A stretch of 64,000 nt of DNA from Hoeflea sp. IMCC20628 (GTDB lineage: Bacteria; Pseudomonadota; Alphaproteobacteria; Rhizobiales; Rhizobiaceae): positions 266,501 through 330,500 of the forward strand of contig NZ_CP011479.1 of the NCBI RefSeq assembly GCF_001011155.1, in the 5' to 3' direction. Position 1 is the stretch's first letter; each line of letters begins with the position of its first letter. The notes under the pieces are model-generated. The model searched no databases. It was not told the DNA's origin and worked only from the letters and a program-made list of their open reading frames with translations. Below are positions 18,775-27,663 of the stretch, in pieces. The position numbers were made by a program, and so were the translations under genes.

Positions 18775-19169
18775 GCACGCGCCCGCAAATAAAGACCTAT
18801 ATGAGCCGTGAACTGGTTACGCTGACGCCCGATATGGAAATAAACCGGGCGATGAACCTTCTCATCGACAATCACATTTCCGGGGCGCCGGTGCTCAATG
18901 AGTCCGGAAATCTGGTGGGAATGCTGTCGCAGAAAGACTGCCTCAAGGCAGCACTGCATGCGAGCTATTACAGGGAATGGGGCGATACCGTCGCCAAATA
19001 CATGTCCGGTAACGTCCAGACGCTTGATGCAGACCTCGATCTCGTCGAAGCGGCGGAAGCCTTTCTGGCAAGTTCTTTCCGGCGCTTTCCGGTGATGTCG
19101 GAAGGCCGCCTGGTCGGCCAGATCAGCCGCTCGGATCTGCTCAAGGCTTTGGCCGGCAACTGGCAATAA
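18771..19169 (+). CDS. Tandem CBS-domain protein at the end of the nqr operon
   Basis: This 132-residue soluble protein consists almost only of a CBS pair: first domain about 8-62 (KTYMSRELVTLTPDMEINRA, with ISGAPVLNESGNLVGMLSQKD) and second domain about 72-128 (VAKYMSGNVQTLDADLDLVE, with FPVMSEGRLVGQISRSDLL). CBS pairs commonly sense adenine nucleotides or NAD(P). ATG 18771 overlaps the nqrM stop, so it is translated with the Nqr genes; this suggests a link between energy charge and Nqr, but no mechanism is shown. Its stop abuts the convergent ackA stop. Confidence 0.88.
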   Translation: MSTRPQIKTYMSRELVTLTPDMEINRAMNLLIDNHISGAPVLNESGNLVGMLSQKDCLKAALHASYYREWGDTVAKYMSGNVQTLDADLDLVEAAEAFLASSFRRFPVMSEGRLVGQISRSDLLKALAGNWQ

Positions 19170-20330
19170 TCAGTCGATCAGGCAGGCAACGGCGCGAGCG
19201 ATGACACCTTCCTCGTCGGCCTCGACGATATAGGCATGCCGGGCACTGTCAGCCGTCGTCAGCCGTTCGGCGCCGGCCGCATTGGCGTCGGCATCAAGCC
19301 TGAATCCGAGCCATTCCAGCTTTTGCATGGCCATGCTTCTGATTGGCGCTGCATTTTCGCCGACACCGCCGGAAAAGACCAGCGCATCGACGCCGCCAAG
19401 GCTCGCAGCCGCCGCGCCGATTTCCTGCACCAGCCGGTCGACATACATGTCGATGGCAAAGGCGGCATCGGGCTCATTGCTGGCCAGCAGCGTGCGCATG
19501 TCGCCCGACAGGCCGGAGACGCCTGACAGGCCGCTCTGGTGATAGAGCAGCTTGTTCACGGCGGCGATGTCGCCGCCATGGCGTTCCACCAGCCAGAGCA
19601 CGGCGCCGGGATCGAGCCGTCCCGGACGTTGTCCCATCATCAGCCCGTCGAGCGGGGTGTAGCCCATCGATGTCCAGCTACTCTTTCCGTCCGTGAGGCC
19701 GCAGACCGAGCAGCCATTGCCGAGATGGCAGGCAATCACCCGGCTGCCGGAAACGCCCAAGGCCGGCAACCGGGCCGCGATATGTTCATAGGAAATGCCA
19801 TGAAAGCCGTAGCGGATAAGCCCTTCGCGCGCATAGCTGCGGGGCAGGGGCATCTCGCGCCGCACGGTTGGAACGCCGGCATGAAAGGCAGTGTCGAAAC
19901 AGGCGATTTGGGCAACACCGGGCAAGGCCAGCGTGGCAGCGTCTATCCCTGCCAGATTGTGCGGCTGATGGCCGGGCGCCAAGGGAGTCAGTTCGGCGAT
20001 ACCGGCGCGGATTTCCGGATCTATTCTGACCGGAGCGTTGAACCTCTCGCCGCCATGGACAATGCGATGGCCGACGCCGGAAATTGTTCCCGCGCGGGGC
20101 AGAATGATGTCATGGATCAGTCGCGGCAGTACGTCGGCATGGGTCTGATCGGAATCGCCAAACTCCTGTACGTCTCCTGCGGATGTTTTCAATCTCGGGT
20201 TCTGGCCGTGTCCGATGGCTTCAACCAGTCCGGAGAAGCTGCGCTCGAACTCTGGAGTAAACAACGCGAACTTGATCGAGGATGAGCCGCAATTGAGCGC
20301 CAACAGGCTTTCATGGGAACCGTGGCTCAT
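19170..20330 (-). CDS. ackA: Acetate kinase
   Basis: Acetate kinase converts acetyl phosphate and ADP to acetate and ATP. The 386 residues carry the ASKHA signatures LALNCGSSSIKFALF near the start, GVGHRIVHGGERF, CFDTAFH, GYTPLDGLMMGQRPGRLDPG and FSGGVGENAAPIRSM. I chose ATG 20330 because AAGGAC lies about eight bases upstream and homology begins there; a longer frame from 20441 has no family content. No phosphotransacetylase follows, so the acetyl phosphate source must be elsewhere. A perfect FNR/FixK box lies 332 bases upstream of the start, which is compatible with a low-oxygen role. Confidence 0.93.
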   Translation of the reverse strand: MSHGSHESLLALNCGSSSIKFALFTPEFERSFSGLVEAIGHGQNPRLKTSAGDVQEFGDSDQTHADVLPRLIHDIILPRAGTISGVGHRIVHGGERFNAPVRIDPEIRAGIAELTPLAPGHQPHNLAGIDAATLALPGVAQIACFDTAFHAGVPTVRREMPLPRSYAREGLIRYGFHGISYEHIAARLPALGVSGSRVIACHLGNGCSVCGLTDGKSSWTSMGYTPLDGLMMGQRPGRLDPGAVLWLVERHGGDIAAVNKLLYHQSGLSGVSGLSGDMRTLLASNEPDAAFAIDMYVDRLVQEIGAAAASLGGVDALVFSGGVGENAAPIRSMAMQKLEWLGFRLDADANAAGAERLTTADSARHAYIVEADEEGVIARAVACLID

Positions 20331-20754
20331 CTTGGTTGTGTCCTTTCCGTGCTGCGTGTCCGTATATACGCCAAAAGCAGTGGCCTTAACTGTAGATCCG
20401 TTGTGCCGGATTGGAAGAATTGTGCAACCCAAATCCGGCACTGGACTGGTCTAAACCGCGCAATTGGCGTGATTGGGTGGTCAGCCGGGATGGTCGCAAT
20501 CGGAATGGCGCGGTGAACGGAACTGGCCGGCAATGCCTGCGGTTCCTTTCCAAGAGCGGTCGCTGATTTTGTAGCTGTGGCTCAAGCGAAAGCCTTTCTC
20601 AACCCAAAAGTATTGTGGTGAAGCGCACCACATGGGCCACCTGTCCCTAAACATATAAACATTGATATGAATCAATGTGGAATCTTGGGCTGATCCCTAG
20701 TCTCTCCTAGATAACAGGGAGCGGTAAAGGCGCATATGCCTGCACCGGTGGAGC
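20331..20754. other. 424-bp intergenic region with an FNR box, otherwise non-coding
   Basis: This stretch separates divergent ackA and a membrane-protein gene. Apart from the FNR-type palindrome at 20660-20677 and an AT-rich ACATATAAAC just before it, I see no credible gene. Short open frames here (20313-20516 plus, 20481-20675 minus) have no domain and lack ribosome sites. The long gap on the ackA side could hold a leader transcript. Confidence 0.5.
20660..20677. promoter_or_regulatory. Perfect FNR/FixK box (18-bp palindrome)
   Basis: CATTGATATGAATCAATG contains TTGAT-N4-ATCAA exactly (20662-20675) and is palindromic over 18 bases. It sits between ackA and the gene at 20755. No clear -10 is found at the class II distance on either strand; TATATG at 20658-20653 on the minus strand is so close that binding might instead repress. 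Confidence 0.75.
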
Positions 20755-21447
20755 ATGATCAGTCTGACACTGGACAAGGCAAGGATTTCGCGGGCAACGC
20801 TTTTGCGTCTGATTTCTGCGGTGGGGAGTGCCGCTGTTTTCGGGATGCTTACGGCTTCCCTGACGCCAGCAGCTTATTGGCCGTCGGCCTTTGCGCTCGC
20901 ATTCATCTATGGCTTCTTTTTTGTCGGCGGCACCGGTTACAGGATTCTCATCGCCGTGGCGTTTCAGGACACCTCGCGCAAGGCATCTGCATCCTGGTCA
21001 GGAGCGACAACAGCCACGGCGCTCGCCGCGCTGACGGCAAGTCTGCTTATCGCTCAGCAAGAATCTGCCTTGCTCGTGATTGCAGCCTATGCCGCGGCGA
21101 TCAACTTTGCCTATATCCCGGTCAAATTTGCATGCCTTGAAGCTGGCTGTTGTCAGGCACAGCGTCGCGATCCGTTTCTGATCCGCGGTCATGATCTGCG
21201 CCGTGTTGAAATTGCCGCAAGCGTCGCGGTGTTGAGCGTGGCTTTGACAATGATCTGGATCGGCGCATTTGACGTGGCCGCGATCCTTGGTGTGGGCGGT
21301 CATCTGGCGATCCGGCTTTTGTCTCGCTGGTCGCGCAACCGGTTGCCGGGCTCCGGACTTGAGGATGAAATCAAAGGGCAGGAACTGTTGCCGCTGGCGC
21401 TGTTGCTAGCCGTGGCGATCTGGATGACCGCGGTGCTGCAGTCCTGA
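20755..21447 (+). CDS. Polytopic membrane protein with Lgt-like Cys motif, function unknown
   Basis: This 230-residue protein has about seven hydrophobic helices. I do not recognise a family with certainty. Between two helices it has FACLEAGCCQAQRRD, which resembles the GCFxxGCCxGxPT-type motif of prolipoprotein diacylglyceryl transferase-like membrane proteins; that likeness is short and may be accidental. The ATG at 20755 follows GGTGGAG at a good distance. An FNR box lies about 86 bases upstream, and a DUF1513 lipoprotein gene follows on the same strand after about 150 bases. This suggests an anaerobically controlled membrane function. Confidence 0.6.
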   Translation: MISLTLDKARISRATLLRLISAVGSAAVFGMLTASLTPAAYWPSAFALAFIYGFFFVGGTGYRILIAVAFQDTSRKASASWSGATTATALAALTASLLIAQQESALLVIAAYAAAINFAYIPVKFACLEAGCCQAQRRDPFLIRGHDLRRVEIAASVAVLSVALTMIWIGAFDVAAILGVGGHLAIRLLSRWSRNRLPGSGLEDEIKGQELLPLALLLAVAIWMTAVLQS

Positions 21448-21602
21448 TGAACTTCCGTTTTCTGAACGATCTCAAACAAGGAGTCTGTGGTGGAAGCCAA
21501 ATCTGAATCTGGAACAGAAACTGGTGATCGTTCGCGGCTCGGCCTTTTGGTGATCCGGCTTGTTGGTAACGGGGATTGCAGCGGAGGTTCGCATTGATTG
21601 CC

Positions 21603-22928
21603 ATGGCTCTTACACGAAGAAATCTCCTCACCAGCGCTGCAGGCGCACTGATAGCAGCGCCATTGGCTGGGTGCGTAACTCAGGAAGGGCCCGAACAGGC
21701 CTTCGCGCCTCAATCCATCACGCCGATCAAGCCGTTGAGCAAATCCTCGGTCTATGTCCCCGGCTACATGCCTAATGCGGCGCAAGTCAACGGTCGGCCG
21801 GTGAAGGAAGATAGCTACTTCGCCCGAAACATCTCTGACCCGGCGCGGCCGTTCCGGCTGCTGACCCGGATCGGGATGGACGGCGAGGCAAGGCAGGCGT
21901 TGCTGCCCGCCTATGCGCATGATGTGGAAATCTCGCCTGACAGCTCCGTCGGGGTGATGTGCGGTTTCGAGGCCACTGACCAGGTGGCGTTCGATCCTGA
22001 TACGCTTGATCTCGTTGCTGTCGCTCCGTCTTTTGACAAGGGCTGGAGAGGTGGCGGGCATGCCGCTTATCTCGGTAACGGTAAAACCGTTCTGATGTCA
22101 GAGCGCGCGCCGAAGCAGAGCCTGCGCGACGGCAAGATCGAAGCGCATTATGGCCGCATCACAATCCGGGATGTCGATACGCTGAAAATTCGCGGCAGTT
22201 ACTCGACCCACGGGATCGACCCGCACGATATCCGGCTGATCGAAAATGACCGCTATCTGGTTGTTGCCAATTACGGCTCGCTGCGGAATGCAAGCACCGG
22301 CAAGATGGAGGTTCCGCGCCACGTGCATGAAGCCTGCGTCACCATTATCGATGTCGACAGCGGCAAACTGCTCGACAAGCGGGTCACCAACCGTCGGGAC
22401 AGTGAACTGAGACATCTGGCAGCGGGCGCGCTTGACCGGATATTTGCGATCCAGGCGCGGTTGGGGAGTGAGGCGGACCTCGCCCGCGATTTAGGTCATG
22501 AACGCGAAGCTTATGGTGAGGACATCACCTCGGAGCCGGGTATTGCCTATCGGGCCGCTGCGACCCTGAAAATGGCCAAGGGAAAAGCGCCGCGCCAGAT
22601 GGGGGGGCGCCGTGACACCGCCGAGATGCGTCATGGCCTGTCGATCCGCTACGATGCAAAGCACGATCAGGCAATTGCCAGCTATCCGAGCGCGCATCGA
22701 TTGATCATATTCGATGGCGCTTCGGGTGCTGTGCTGCAGTCTTTCGACACGCACAAGATGGGGTTGCGGTTTCCCTGCGGCATTACCCTACTGCCCGATG
22801 GCGTACATTATGCGGTGACAGGCTATTGGGAAAACCTGTTTGTCTTCGAGCGCGGTAGCCACAGGCTCAACCGGGAAGCCTGTCTCTATCCGACATTCTT
22901 CGGACATAGCCATATTACAGCCGCCTGA
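21603..22928 (+). CDS. DUF1513 Tat-exported lipoprotein, predicted beta-propeller
   Basis: The 441-residue protein starts with a combined twin-arginine and lipoprotein signal: TRRNLLTSAAG and the lipobox LAGC near residue 21. The mature part resembles DUF1513 proteins, with YAHDVEISPDSS, the repeat-like GGGHAAYL, HGIDPHDIRLIENDRYLVVANYG and HVHEACVTIIDVDSG, consistent with a propeller of WD-like blades. The function is unknown; some relatives sit in periplasmic iron-uptake operons. The start is uncertain: TTG 21594 is better spaced from GCGGAGG, whereas ATG 21603 is the first Met, and TTG 21576 is also open. Confidence 0.75.
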   Translation: MALTRRNLLTSAAGALIAAPLAGCVTQEGPEQAFAPQSITPIKPLSKSSVYVPGYMPNAAQVNGRPVKEDSYFARNISDPARPFRLLTRIGMDGEARQALLPAYAHDVEISPDSSVGVMCGFEATDQVAFDPDTLDLVAVAPSFDKGWRGGGHAAYLGNGKTVLMSERAPKQSLRDGKIEAHYGRITIRDVDTLKIRGSYSTHGIDPHDIRLIENDRYLVVANYGSLRNASTGKMEVPRHVHEACVTIIDVDSGKLLDKRVTNRRDSELRHLAAGALDRIFAIQARLGSEADLARDLGHEREAYGEDITSEPGIAYRAAATLKMAKGKAPRQMGGRRDTAEMRHGLSIRYDAKHDQAIASYPSAHRLIIFDGASGAVLQSFDTHKMGLRFPCGITLLPDGVHYAVTGYWENLFVFERGSHRLNREACLYPTFFGHSHITAA

Positions 22929-23090
22929 GTTCAATCCATCAATCGAACGATGCTCTCGCTTGGTCCTCCTGTCATGCCGTTGTGCACAGCTCCTGCAACG
23001 GCCATTGCCAAGGACGTGCGCGCGTTTTATCATTTGGTCAAAAATAAAGTCGGGATCAGTTCAAATCATTGTTCAACAGGAGCGTCAGCC

Positions 23091-24128
23091 ATGACAAAAA
23101 TTACATCTTCAGCCCGCCTCAATCTTTTAAACCGGCGACAGGTGCTTGCCGGAACGGCTGCCGGAGCCGCCGCATTGGCGATGCCCGGTTTTCTCACCAA
23201 GGCCCGCGCCGAAGGGAAGCTGAAAGTGGCGGCGATCTACACCGTGCCGGTTGAGCAGCAATGGGTAAGCCGCATCCACAAGGCGGCGAATGCTGCGGTT
23301 GAGCGTGGCGATATCGAATATGTGTTTTCGGAAAACACTTCCAACAATGATTACGAGCGCGTCATGCGCGAATATTCCGAAGCCGGTCATGACCTGATCA
23401 TCGGTGAAGTCTTCGGTGTTGAGGATGCAGCGCGGCAAGTGGCTGCGGATTATCCGGACACCGCCTACCTGATGGGGTCGAGCTTCCTGCCCAAGGATGA
23501 CAATCCGAACTTCGCGGTGTTTGACAACTACATTCAGGATGCGTCCTATCTCTCCGGCATCATCGCCGGCGCCATGACCAAGTCGAAGAACATCGGCATG
23601 GTTGGCGGTTTCCCGATTCCGGAAGTCAACCGGCTGATGCATGCCTTCATGGCCGGCGTCAAGGAAACCGCCCCCGAGGCCAAGTTCCAGGTGGCGTTCA
23701 TCGGCTCGTGGTTCGATCCGCCGAAGGCCAAGGAAACCGCTTTCGCGCAAATCGATGGCGGCGCCGACATTTTATATGCGGAACGGTTTGGCGTCTCCGA
23801 TGCGGCCAAGGAAAAGGGCGTGCTGGCGATCGGTAACGTGATCGATACCCAATCCGACTACCCCGACACCGTGGTTGCATCGGCGCTGTGGCATTTCGAG
23901 CCGACGCTCGATCACGCCATCGAGATGGTCAAGGCAGGCACATTCAAGGCCGACAATTACGGGCTCTATTCCTACATGAAGGACGGCGGAAATTCGCTGG
24001 CTCCGCTTGGCACTTTCGAGGGCAAGGTTCCCGAAGAGGCGATGAAGCTGGTGATGGAGCGGGAAGCCGCAATCAAGGCCGGCGATTTTGTGGTTGAGGT
24101 CAACGACGAAGAACCCAAGTCCAACTGA
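23091..24128 (+). CDS. BMP-family ABC transporter substrate-binding protein
   Basis: This 345-residue periplasmic protein belongs to the basic membrane protein (PnrA-like) family, which binds nucleosides or purine-type compounds. A signal sequence (RRQVLAGTAAGAAALAMPGF, Tat-like) is followed by KVAAIYTVPVEQQWV, the region EYVFSENTSNNDYERVM and GMVGGFPIPEVNRLMHAFMAG. ATG 23091 has CAGGAG just upstream; the frame is open further back but without family content. A 7-bp stem (22976-22982 with 22996-23002) lies in the leader region and has no T-run. It is the first gene of an importer operon that ends with a deaminase, so a nucleobase-like ligand is likely. Confidence 0.9.
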   Translation: MTKITSSARLNLLNRRQVLAGTAAGAAALAMPGFLTKARAEGKLKVAAIYTVPVEQQWVSRIHKAANAAVERGDIEYVFSENTSNNDYERVMREYSEAGHDLIIGEVFGVEDAARQVAADYPDTAYLMGSSFLPKDDNPNFAVFDNYIQDASYLSGIIAGAMTKSKNIGMVGGFPIPEVNRLMHAFMAGVKETAPEAKFQVAFIGSWFDPPKAKETAFAQIDGGADILYAERFGVSDAAKEKGVLAIGNVIDTQSDYPDTVVASALWHFEPTLDHAIEMVKAGTFKADNYGLYSYMKDGGNSLAPLGTFEGKVPEEAMKLVMEREAAIKAGDFVVEVNDEEPKSN

Positions 24129-25678
24129 TGAACCCGAGCAAACGCCCGGAGGCGGAGACTGTTCTCCGCCTCACGGGCATCACCAAACGCTTTGGCGCGT
24201 TGATCGCCAATGACGCCATCTCGCTGTCGCTGAAACGCGGCGAGGTCGTGGCCCTGCTTGGCGAAAACGGTGCCGGCAAGACCACGCTGATGAACATCCT
24301 GTTCGGCCACTACACCGCCGATGAGGGCACTATCGAAGTCTTCGGCAAGGCGCTGCCGTCTGGGGACCCACATGCCGCGTTGGCCGCGGGCATCGGTATG
24401 GTGCATCAGCATTTCACCCTTGCCGACCAGATGACGGTGCTGGAAAATATCGTGCTCGGAACGCAGCCGTTATGGTCGTTCAATCTCGGCAAGGCCCGCG
24501 CGCGGGCGAAGATCCGGACGCTGGCTGCTGATTATGGTCTCGAGGTCGATCCGGACCGGATGATCACAGAGCTTTCGGTGGGTGAGCGGCAGCGGGTCGA
24601 GATCCTCAAGGCGCTATATCGCGAGGCGCGAATTCTCATTCTTGATGAACCGACGGCGGTGCTGACCCCGATGGAAACCGAAGCGCTGTTTGCCACGCTG
24701 AAGAAGCTGGTGGCGGCTGGTCTGTCGGTGATTTTCATCTCGCACAAACTCGGCGAAGTGCAGTCGGTCTCTGATCGCGTGGTTGTGCTGCGTGGCGGCA
24801 AGCTTGCTGGAGAACGCAAGACATCCGACGCGACGCGGCGTGAACTGGCTGAACTCATGGTCGGCGGACAATTGCCGGTCAACGAGATTGGGCCATCGAC
24901 GCCCGGCGTCTGTCTTTTCGAGCTTAACGGCGTTTCGACCCGGGCGTTGGGCGGCGCTGCGCTCAAGCAGATCTCGATGCAATTGCGTGGTGGCGAGATC
25001 ACCGGTCTTGCCGGGATCTCCGGCAATGGTCAGGCCGCACTTGCGGCGCTGATTGCCGGCACACTGGAAGCCCGCGACGGCGATATCATCATCCACGGAG
25101 AAAAAGCCACCCAGTGGTCGCCGCGCGCAGCTCTCGACCGCGGACTTGGCCGTATTCCCGAAGACCGTCATGCCACCGGCATGATTGGCGACATGAGCGT
25201 CGCCGAGAACGTGATTTCGGAAGCCTATCGCAGCCCACGTTTCTCCCGGTTCGGATTTCTCGACTGGAAGGCGGCAGCGAGTTTCGCGAACGACATCATC
25301 ACCGCCTATGACGTCAAATGTCCGTCGCCTGACGCGCGGGTGCGGCTGCTGTCGGGCGGCAATATGCAAAAGCTCATTTTAGGCCGGGCACTCGATGGTG
25401 ATCCGGACATCATCCTTGCCAGTCAGCCAACCCGCGGCCTTGATGTCGGAGCCGTTGCCTATGTGCATGCACGGCTGATCGAGGCTCGTGACCGCGGCGC
25501 GGCGGTGCTCTTGATCTCCGAGGACCTCGACGAAATTCAGACCTTGTCGGACCGGATACTGGTCATTCATCGCGGACAACTGTCCAAACCCTCCTTGCGC
25601 GGGAAGCTCAGTGTCATGGAACTGGGGGAATTGATGGCGGGTCATGGTCTTGACGAGGGGGCTCACCATGCGGCTTGA
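24128..25678 (+). CDS. ABC transporter ATP-binding protein, nucleoside/BMP type (tandem ATPase)
   Basis: This 516-residue protein contains two fused ABC domains. The first has Walker A GENGAGKTT, signature LSVGERQRVEI and Walker B ILILDEPTAV. The second has a degenerate Walker A (GISGNGQAALAA), signature LLSGGNMQKLIL and ASQPTRGLDVG. This is the plan of the ribose and nucleoside (YufO/NupO-like) importers. Its ATG overlaps the stop of the binding-protein gene by one base, and its own 3' end overlaps the permease gene. Confidence 0.93.
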   Translation: MNPSKRPEAETVLRLTGITKRFGALIANDAISLSLKRGEVVALLGENGAGKTTLMNILFGHYTADEGTIEVFGKALPSGDPHAALAAGIGMVHQHFTLADQMTVLENIVLGTQPLWSFNLGKARARAKIRTLAADYGLEVDPDRMITELSVGERQRVEILKALYREARILILDEPTAVLTPMETEALFATLKKLVAAGLSVIFISHKLGEVQSVSDRVVVLRGGKLAGERKTSDATRRELAELMVGGQLPVNEIGPSTPGVCLFELNGVSTRALGGAALKQISMQLRGGEITGLAGISGNGQAALAALIAGTLEARDGDIIIHGEKATQWSPRAALDRGLGRIPEDRHATGMIGDMSVAENVISEAYRSPRFSRFGFLDWKAAASFANDIITAYDVKCPSPDARVRLLSGGNMQKLILGRALDGDPDIILASQPTRGLDVGAVAYVHARLIEARDRGAAVLLISEDLDEIQTLSDRILVIHRGQLSKPSLRGKLSVMELGELMAGHGLDEGAHHAA

Positions 25679-26717
25679 GCCGAGATCTTCATCTTCGCTT
25701 GCCGCCACCATCCTGTGGCCGGCGGGTGCGATTCTGGCGACCGTGCTGTTCTCCTCGGTTCTGGTGATGATCGCCGGCGCGTCGCCGCTCACAGTGTTCT
25801 GGCTGGTGTTCAAGGGCGCTGCCGGATCGCAATTCGCGCTGCTGGAAACCCTGACCCGGGCGACGCCGCTGATCTTTACCGGCCTCGCCGTGGCCGTGGC
25901 CTTCCGGGCGCGGCTCTGGAACATCGGGGCGGAGGCGCAGCTTTATCTCGGTGCGGTGATGACCGTCGTGCTCGGCACCGGTGCGGTGACAATTCCCTCG
26001 GCGGGGCTGATTCCGCTGATCATGCTGGCGGTCATGCTCACTGGCGCGTTGACCCTGCTGGGACCGGCGCTTCTCAAGACCCGCTTCGGCGTTGACGAGG
26101 TGGTGACCACCCTGCTTTTGAATTTTATCGTCCTGTTGTTTGTGTCGATGCTGCTTGAGGGACCACTCAAAGATCCTACGGGTCTCGGTTGGCCGCAGTC
26201 GAAGCGGGTGATCGCCGAGGCGCAATTGCCGCGGCTGATCAAGGGCAAGCGGCTGCATTACGGTTTCATCCTGGCCATTGTCTCGGCCATCGTGGTCTGG
26301 GTGATCATCAAGAAAACCACGCTGGGCTACGAGATGCGCGCGGTCGGGCACAATGCCGAAGCCGCGCGATTTGCAGGCATTCCGGTCAACCGGGTGATTG
26401 CCAAGACAGCGTTGCTGTCGGGCGGGCTGGCAGCGTTGGCGGGCTTTTCCGAAGTGGCCGGGCTGAAGGGCAATCTGACGCTCGATCTGTCGCCGGGCTA
26501 TGGCTACACCGGTATTGTTGTGGCGATGTTGGCGATGCTCAATCCGCTCGGGGTGATCGCCGCGGCGATCTTCGTCGCAGGCATCTTTGTCGGAGCTGAC
26601 GCGATGAGCCGCAGCGCCAATGTTCCGAGCTACATCGCCCAGGTCATGGTGGCGACCTCGCTTTTGACGATGGTCGCGGCCATCATGCTGATGCGCTACC
26701 GCGTGCGCTGGAGATGA
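25668..26717 (+). CDS. ABC transporter permease (first of two), nucleoside/BMP type
   Basis: This 349-residue permease has 8-10 membrane helices and the branched-chain/ribose permease signature FRARLWNIGAEAQLYLGAV, plus GYEMRAVGHNAEAARFAGIPVNR and SPGYGYTGIVVAMLAMLNPLG. It pairs with the permease at 26719 to form the channel. I chose ATG 25668 (MRLEPRSS), which overlaps the ATPase gene by 11 bases; ATG 25644 would extend it by 8 residues. Confidence 0.9.
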   Translation: MRLEPRSSSSLAATILWPAGAILATVLFSSVLVMIAGASPLTVFWLVFKGAAGSQFALLETLTRATPLIFTGLAVAVAFRARLWNIGAEAQLYLGAVMTVVLGTGAVTIPSAGLIPLIMLAVMLTGALTLLGPALLKTRFGVDEVVTTLLLNFIVLLFVSMLLEGPLKDPTGLGWPQSKRVIAEAQLPRLIKGKRLHYGFILAIVSAIVVWVIIKKTTLGYEMRAVGHNAEAARFAGIPVNRVIAKTALLSGGLAALAGFSEVAGLKGNLTLDLSPGYGYTGIVVAMLAMLNPLGVIAAAIFVAGIFVGADAMSRSANVPSYIAQVMVATSLLTMVAAIMLMRYRVRWR

Positions 26718-26718
26718 C

Positions 26719-27663
26719 ATGAGCGAAGCTTTCGAGATTCTGTTCACCGCCAGTTTTTGGGTCGCCGCCATCCGGATTGCTTCACCGCTGATCTTTGCCA
26801 CCATGGGCGAGTTGATCTGCGAGCGCGCCGGGGTGCTCAATCTTGGCATCGAGGGGATCATGGTGGCCGGCGCGTTTTCCGGCTGGTTCACCGTCTACAT
26901 GGGCGGGGATCTGTGGACCGGCGTGCTGGTCGCGGCGCTGACGGGGGCAATGTTCGGGCTGCTGCACGGCTTTCTGACCGTTCCGCTCGGTTTGTCGCAG
27001 CATGTCACCGGCATCGGCATCACCCTGCTGGCGTCGAGTCTGACCTACTTCACCTACCGGATCCTGTTGCCCGAAGTGACGTCACCGCCGAAGATCGAAC
27101 CGTTCCAGCCTTTCGCGGTGCCGGTGCTGTCGGACATTCCGGTGCTTGGCCCCGCTTTGTTCAACCAGACGCCGCTGACCTATCTGGCCTATCTCAGCGT
27201 TGCAGTTGTTGCCTTCGTGTTGTACCGGACCCCGGTCGGCGTTGCGGTGCGGGCGGTTGGCGAAAATCCGTCGGCGGTCGAGGCGCAAGGCATATCCGTG
27301 ACTGCGGTTCGGATCGGCGCTGTGATGGCGGGTTCTGCTTTGATGGCAATCGGCGGTGCGTTTCTGACCATGTCGGCGTTCAATTCGTTCTTCTTCGAAA
27401 TGATCAACGGACGCGGCTGGATCGCCATCGCGCTGGTGGTGTTCGGATCCTGGCGGCCCGGCAAAGCACTGATCGGGGCGATATTGTTCGCAGCCTTTGA
27501 TGCCTATCAGGTCCGGCTGCAACAAATCACCGGCGGCGTAATTCCCTACCAGATTTTCCTGATGATGCCCTATGTGTTGTCGATCGTTGCGCTGGTCGTC
27601 GTGGCCCGCCGTGCGACCTATCCCAAGGCGCTTATGATTCCCTATCAGAAAGGCGAGAGATGA
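26719..27663 (+). CDS. ABC transporter permease (second of two), nucleoside/BMP type
   Basis: The second permease is 314 residues. It shows the same superfamily features, with GELICERAGVLNLGIEGIMVAGAF near the start (cited in part) and VAVRAVGENPSAVEAQGISVTAVR. Helix content is about eight. It starts one base after the stop of its partner, and its stop overlaps the amidohydrolase start by four bases. The tight coupling ties the deaminase to the transport function. Confidence 0.9.
   Translation: MSEAFEILFTASFWVAAIRIASPLIFATMGELICERAGVLNLGIEGIMVAGAFSGWFTVYMGGDLWTGVLVAALTGAMFGLLHGFLTVPLGLSQHVTGIGITLLASSLTYFTYRILLPEVTSPPKIEPFQPFAVPVLSDIPVLGPALFNQTPLTYLAYLSVAVVAFVLYRTPVGVAVRAVGENPSAVEAQGISVTAVRIGAVMAGSALMAIGGAFLTMSAFNSFFFEMINGRGWIAIALVVFGSWRPGKALIGAILFAAFDAYQVRLQQITGGVIPYQIFLMMPYVLSIVALVVVARRATYPKALMIPYQKGER

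Noticed and set aside
22976-23002. 7-bp stem GCCGTTG/CAACGGC before the BMP gene, considered as a riboswitch or terminator
   Set aside because: No T-run follows and no conserved aptamer core was seen, so I note it only as a leader hairpin.
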